Positions 60,907 through 64,000 of a stretch of DNA of 64,000 nt are shown piece after piece. Position numbers and translations under genes: made by a program. Numbering within the stretch: position 1 is the first letter of the stretch; the number at the start of each line of letters is the position of its first letter. The notes below the pieces were generated by a model. It had not been told where the DNA came from and made no database searches. It saw nothing but the letters and a program-made list of their open reading frames with translations. The DNA is taken from NCBI GenBank assembly GCA_023435565.1, contig JAEYRN010000103.1:62001-126000 (forward strand), in the 5' to 3' direction. This DNA comes from Bacillota bacterium (lineage in GTDB: Bacteria > Bacillota > UBA4882 > UBA8346).

Positions 60907-61287
60907 TTAAATAAACTTTCCCAACCATAATCCAATTAACACCAGGGCTAAACCACCCAAATTATTGGCAATAATATTGAGAATAGCGGTGACCATTTCC
61001 GTATTTCGAAAGAAGTTGGCGCTTTCTAAAGCAAATGTTGAAAATGTGGTTAATCCTCCTAAAAAACCGGTCATAAATAATAAACGAATTGAAGGGGATA
61101 AAGTATTGCGCCCGGCCAAAGAAAAACCAATCCCAATTAACAAACACCCTAATAAATTTACCCCCAAGGTGCCGAGGGGGAAACTGTTCCCAAACCATTT
61201 ATTAGTTAGCATTGAAAAAAGATACCGACAGGCTGACCCTAATCCGCCCCCAACTAGAACCAGTATAATATTGTTCAATTTTTTCAT
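60907..61287 (-). CDS. crcB: Fluoride ion channel (CrcB/Fluc)
   Basis: Exports fluoride. 126 residues, four membrane helices: VGGGLGSACRYLFSM, GTLGVNLLGCLLIGIG and FMTGFLGGLTTFSTFALE (the Na+/F- site Thr-Phe-Ser-Thr-Phe). ATG of MKKLNNII behind GGAAGGAGAG; a 38-codon upstream extension overlaps the ATPase gene and is not used. No fluoride riboswitch was seen; it is probably expressed from the metal-ATPase transcript. Confidence 0.95.
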   Translation of the reverse strand: MKKLNNIILVLVGGGLGSACRYLFSMLTNKWFGNSFPLGTLGVNLLGCLLIGIGFSLAGRNTLSPSIRLLFMTGFLGGLTTFSTFALESANFFRNTEMVTAILNIIANNLGGLALVLIGLWLGKFI

Positions 61288-61310
61288 CTCTCCTTCCTTG
61301 GAATCTGGAG

Positions 61311-63443
61311 TTATCCGAATTTCTTTCCATATTGTAATGTCCGGCTGGCATTTAACACCGCTAATATAGTAACTCCCACATCGGCAAAGATCGCTTCCCA
61401 TATACTAGCCACGCCCAAAGTTCCTAGGAAAATAAAAAATCCTTTTACTCCTAAGGCCAAATAAATATTTTGCCGGACAATTCTCTTGGTTTTTCGGGCG
61501 ATTTCCACCCCTAAAGCCAATTTGGAAGGCGCATCCTCCATCAGTACCACATCAGCGGCCTCAATGGCGGCATCGCTACCCAAACCTCCCATGGCTACTC
61601 CAATATCTGCTCTAGTGATTACCGGAGCGTCGTTAATACCATCCCCAACAAACACCAACTTTTGCTTGGTTCGGTCCTTCAATTCTTTTTCTAATTCTTC
61701 TACTTTTGCAACTTTTTCTTCAGGTAAAAGTTCCGCATAGAATGAGTCAATTCCTAGTTCCCGTCCGACCCGTTCCGCAACTGTTTTCTCATCTCCGGTA
61801 AGCATAACCGTCTGTCGGACTCCAAGTTGTTTCAGACGGCTGATGGTTTCTTTGGCATCCTCTTTCAGTTCATCGGAGATCAGTATATACCCGGCATATC
61901 TGCCGTCAATTACTACATAAACACTGGTTCCAATAACATCACAATCTTCATGGTCAATATTTTCCCTATGCAATAATCGATCATTCCCGGCCAGTATTTT
62001 CCGGCCATTCACAACAGCGCCAATTCCATGGGCGGGAATCTCATGATAATCTTGTACTTGTTCCCCGGAAGCCTCTTTACCCGTAATTTCAAAATAAGCG
62101 TGCCGGATCGATTGGGCAATAGGGTGATTACTAAAACTTTCAGCTTTAGCGGCTGCTTCTAACAATTCTACCTTGTTTAAATCATTTTTCGGTACTATTT
62201 CCGTTACCCTAAAATTGCCTTTGGTTAAAGTTCCCGTTTTATCAAAAACTACTGTATTCAGTTTGGTGAGCGCATCCAGATAATTAGCGCCCTTAATTAA
62301 AATACCGCTTCGAGAAGCGCCTCCTATTCCGCCAAAATAACTTAAAGGGATTGAAACCATTAATGCACAAGGGCATGAAATAACCAACAAAACCAAAGCC
62401 CGATAAAACCATTGGCTAAACGTAGCCCCAGGTAATAAAAACGGCGGTATGAAAGTAATTAAAGCAGCCATACCAACCACAATCGGTGTATAATAGTGGG
62501 AAAAAATTGTGATATACTGTTCGGTTGGAGCTTTCCTTTCGGCAGCTTTTTCAACCAAATCCAAAATCCGGGCTACAGATGATTCTTTATATATTTTTAA
62601 TACTTTGACAGTTAAAAGTCCCTGACCATTAATCATTCCAGCTAATACTTTTTTCCCTTGTTCCACCTTCCGAGGGACCGATTCCCCGGTTAAAGCCGAT
62701 GTGTCAACAAAGGAGGTCCCTTCAGTTATCTCTCCGTCGAGCGGAATTTTTTCTCCCGGTTTAACAATAATCATCTGACCAACTTCCACTTCTTCCGGTT
62801 TTACTTGTCTCAGTCCGCCGTTTTCTTTTAAAACGGCATACTCCGGCTGGATACTTAACAAAGCAGTGATAGAACGCCGGGAACGATTAATAGCCCGGTC
62901 TTGAAAATATTCCCCAACGGCATAAAAAAGCATTACCCCGGCCGCTTCCGGTAATTGGTGAATGGCAATTGCCCCACTAGTGGCTATGGTCATTAAAAAA
63001 TTTTCATCAAATAATTGGCCATGAATCAACTTTTTAAACGCACCGGCAATCACCGGCCAGCCCACTAAGAAATAAGCTGTGAGTAAAACTATATACTCCG
63101 CCCAGGAAAATAATGTCCGGTGCAGCTGTTCGTTAAATATTAGTCCGATTAAAAACAGTATCCCAGCCCCAATAATGAACCAAGGTTTATTAGATGCCTC
63201 CTCTATTGGAGAACAGACTCGACAGTCTTCGATTTTCTTTAATTCAATCTCCGGCTCTACTCGCCTAATTACTTTCTCGGCTTGTTCAAAAAGTTCTAAA
63301 GGCAATTCCACACTTTTAGTAACAAAGTTTACTTTGGTGTTCTCCAAACCCTTAACCCTATTCAATTCCGATTCAATCTTGGCAGCGCAATTGGCGCAAT
63401 CCAAGCCGTCCAATAAAAAACGAGTAATATTGCCTTCTGCCAT
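61311..63443 (-). CDS. cadA: Zn/Cd/Pb-exporting P1B-type ATPase (CadA/ZntA)
   Basis: Pumps soft divalent metals out of the cell. 710 residues: one heavy-metal-binding domain (GLDCANCAAKIE) plus a CRVC pair in the linker, the membrane-site motif SCPCALMVS, TGESVP, phosphorylation site DKTGTLT, SNHPIA and GDGINDAP. The transmembrane pattern with VLNASRTLQ and a final conserved Asp (FADVGVTILAVLNA) fits the P1B-2 (Zn/Cd/Pb) class. ATG behind AAAGGT, eight bases after the arsR-type stop. Confidence 0.95.
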   Translation of the reverse strand: MAEGNITRFLLDGLDCANCAAKIESELNRVKGLENTKVNFVTKSVELPLELFEQAEKVIRRVEPEIELKKIEDCRVCSPIEEASNKPWFIIGAGILFLIGLIFNEQLHRTLFSWAEYIVLLTAYFLVGWPVIAGAFKKLIHGQLFDENFLMTIATSGAIAIHQLPEAAGVMLFYAVGEYFQDRAINRSRRSITALLSIQPEYAVLKENGGLRQVKPEEVEVGQMIIVKPGEKIPLDGEITEGTSFVDTSALTGESVPRKVEQGKKVLAGMINGQGLLTVKVLKIYKESSVARILDLVEKAAERKAPTEQYITIFSHYYTPIVVGMAALITFIPPFLLPGATFSQWFYRALVLLVISCPCALMVSIPLSYFGGIGGASRSGILIKGANYLDALTKLNTVVFDKTGTLTKGNFRVTEIVPKNDLNKVELLEAAAKAESFSNHPIAQSIRHAYFEITGKEASGEQVQDYHEIPAHGIGAVVNGRKILAGNDRLLHRENIDHEDCDVIGTSVYVVIDGRYAGYILISDELKEDAKETISRLKQLGVRQTVMLTGDEKTVAERVGRELGIDSFYAELLPEEKVAKVEELEKELKDRTKQKLVFVGDGINDAPVITRADIGVAMGGLGSDAAIEAADVVLMEDAPSKLALGVEIARKTKRIVRQNIYLALGVKGFFIFLGTLGVASIWEAIFADVGVTILAVLNASRTLQYGKKFG

Positions 63444-63450
63444 TATTAGT

Positions 63451-63831
63451 CTACCTTTCTTCGGCGAAATGTTCTTGTGCTTCACGAATTAAATTTACAA
63501 TGTGCTCATCGTCAAGGGAATAGTAAACCATTTTCCCGTCCCGAAAGTATTTGACCAAACGCAATGCTTTTAAAAGTCGTAAATGATGAGAGACCGCCGG
63601 AAGGCTCATTTCTAAAATTACGGCAATATCACAAACGCAAAGTTTTCTATGGGCTAAAAGATATAAAATCTTAGTTCTAGTCTCATCTCCTAAAACCTTA
63701 AAAATCTCCGACAACCCGGCCACTTCCGGTAACTTTTCCCTTAAACCGTCAATGTTTTCATCTGATGGACAAAAATTCTCGCAAACATCGATGCTTTTTT
63801 TATCCAAATTAAATTTATCTTCATTATTCAT
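63451..63831 (-). CDS. cadC: ArsR/SmtB-family metal sensor (CadC-like)
   Basis: Represses the ATPase operon until metal binds. 126 residues: winged helix with KLCVCDIAVILEMSLPAVSHHLRLL and a beta wing. Both CadC metal sites are intact: Cys17/Cys21 with Cys65/Cys67 (alpha3N soft-metal site), and Asp-x-His plus His-x-x-Glu in DDEHIVNLIREAQEHFAEE (alpha5 Zn site). ATG chosen with GAGGTG ahead; the TTG four codons upstream is part of that leader. Confidence 0.95.
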   Translation of the reverse strand: MNNEDKFNLDKKSIDVCENFCPSDENIDGLREKLPEVAGLSEIFKVLGDETRTKILYLLAHRKLCVCDIAVILEMSLPAVSHHLRLLKALRLVKYFRDGKMVYYSLDDEHIVNLIREAQEHFAEER

Positions 63832-63844
63832 CTTACACCTCAAT

Positions 63845-63874
63845 ATAACAATTAAGTAATTGCTTAATTGTTAT
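63845..63874 (-). promoter_or_regulatory. Metal-sensor operator
   Basis: ATAACAATTAAG-TAATTG-CTTAATTGTTAT, perfect 12-bp arms. It abuts the -10 box and covers the predicted transcription start, so a bound repressor would block polymerase. Confidence 0.82.
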
Positions 63875-63901
63875 TATAAAAAATTACTCTATCATTGTCA
63901 A
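63873..63901 (-). promoter_or_regulatory. Sigma-A promoter of the metal-resistance operon
   Basis: TTGACA, 17 bases, TATAAT: full consensus on the minus strand, ~40 bases upstream of the regulator's start. Nothing else is recognised up to the window end. Confidence 0.88.
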
Positions 63902-64000
63902 TCTAATTAAAGATAATTATTTATTAATGATTTTCAATTAGGATGTTAGCTTATTCATAAAAATCTTATTTGTTGAACAAAAAAGGAATCGCGGAAGGGC

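Noticed and set aside
60825..61310. Fluoride riboswitch before crcB
   Set aside because: crcB begins within a few bases of the ATPase gene; no crcB-motif RNA sequence is present.
1..64000. tRNA, rRNA and CRISPR arrays
   Set aside because: No cloverleaf T-loop/anticodon pattern, rRNA core sequence or regularly spaced direct repeats were seen by eye; a tRNA search program was not available.

Overview
The window reads as chromosome from an anaerobic, fermentative, spore-forming member of the Firmicutes (Bacillota), probably one with two membranes. The evidence is a [FeFe] hydrogenase operon of the NADH/ferredoxin bifurcating type, an alpha/beta-type small acid-soluble spore protein (57.5 kb), the RadA-DisA-CarD-YacL-IspD-IspF block in typical Firmicutes company, frequent TTG/GTG starts behind strong Shine-Dalgarno sites, and a secreted beta-barrel-like protein ending in Phe (27.8 kb) that would suit an outer membrane. 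A diderm spore-forming lineage such as Limnochordia/Hydrogenispora-like bacteria would fit, but that placement is inference. No plasmid, phage, IS transposase, CRISPR array, rRNA or tRNA gene was seen.

Layout. 0-4.2 kb: a GH94 disaccharide phosphorylase followed by a GH3 beta-glucosidase that runs off the left edge. 4.5-9.3 kb: hydrogenase operon hydB-hydA-hydC with a clear promoter and a Rex-like operator. 9.3-11.8 kb: asnA-asnS. 12-14.2 kb: a 59-residue small protein, then agmatine deiminase and N-carbamoylputrescine amidase. 14.2-17.8 kb: a repeat-rich stretch with an AraC/GyrI-like regulator and hisS. 17.8-22.9 kb: speE, an iron alcohol dehydrogenase, tlyA and a Ski2-like helicase. 23.1-27.5 kb: a ChvE/GguAB-type sugar ABC transporter behind a long leader. 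27.8-32.6 kb: barrel protein, small membrane proteins, a PAP2 phosphatase and a secreted GH5 glycosidase. 32.7-34.8 kb: NodIJ-like ABC exporter and a 2TM protein. 35.1-37.6 kb: ECF sigma, zinc anti-sigma and bactofilin-like membrane protein. 37.7-47.3 kb: flavodoxin, UbiE, ThrC, DUF1015, TrpS, PyrF and UPF0182. 47.4-57.3 kb: a long minus-strand block (DUF2935, unknown protein, ispF, ispD, PIN-TRAM, carD, disA, radA, dedA, a 44-residue Cys-rich protein, COG2426 exporter, mtnP). 57.5-64 kb: spore protein, AbrB-like protein, cysteine-desulfurase-like protein, split permease pair, fluoride channel, and a Zn/Cd/Pb ATPase with its ArsR/CadC regulator.

How the parts fit. Cello- or other beta-glucan fragments would be cut by GH5, taken up, and split by GH94 or GH3; the hydrogenase disposes of fermentation electrons. 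Agmatine to putrescine (aguA, aguB), putrescine to spermidine (speE) and salvage of methylthioadenosine (mtnP) form a polyamine route spread over 45 kb. The most unusual material is not in the ordinary genes. It includes several intergenic inverted short-repeat families, a run of hairpins with GGA in their loops (15.86-16.0 kb), a palindromic element with 9-bp direct repeats at a stop codon (55.96-56.07 kb), and a HydB with two N-terminal thioredoxin-like iron-sulfur domains.
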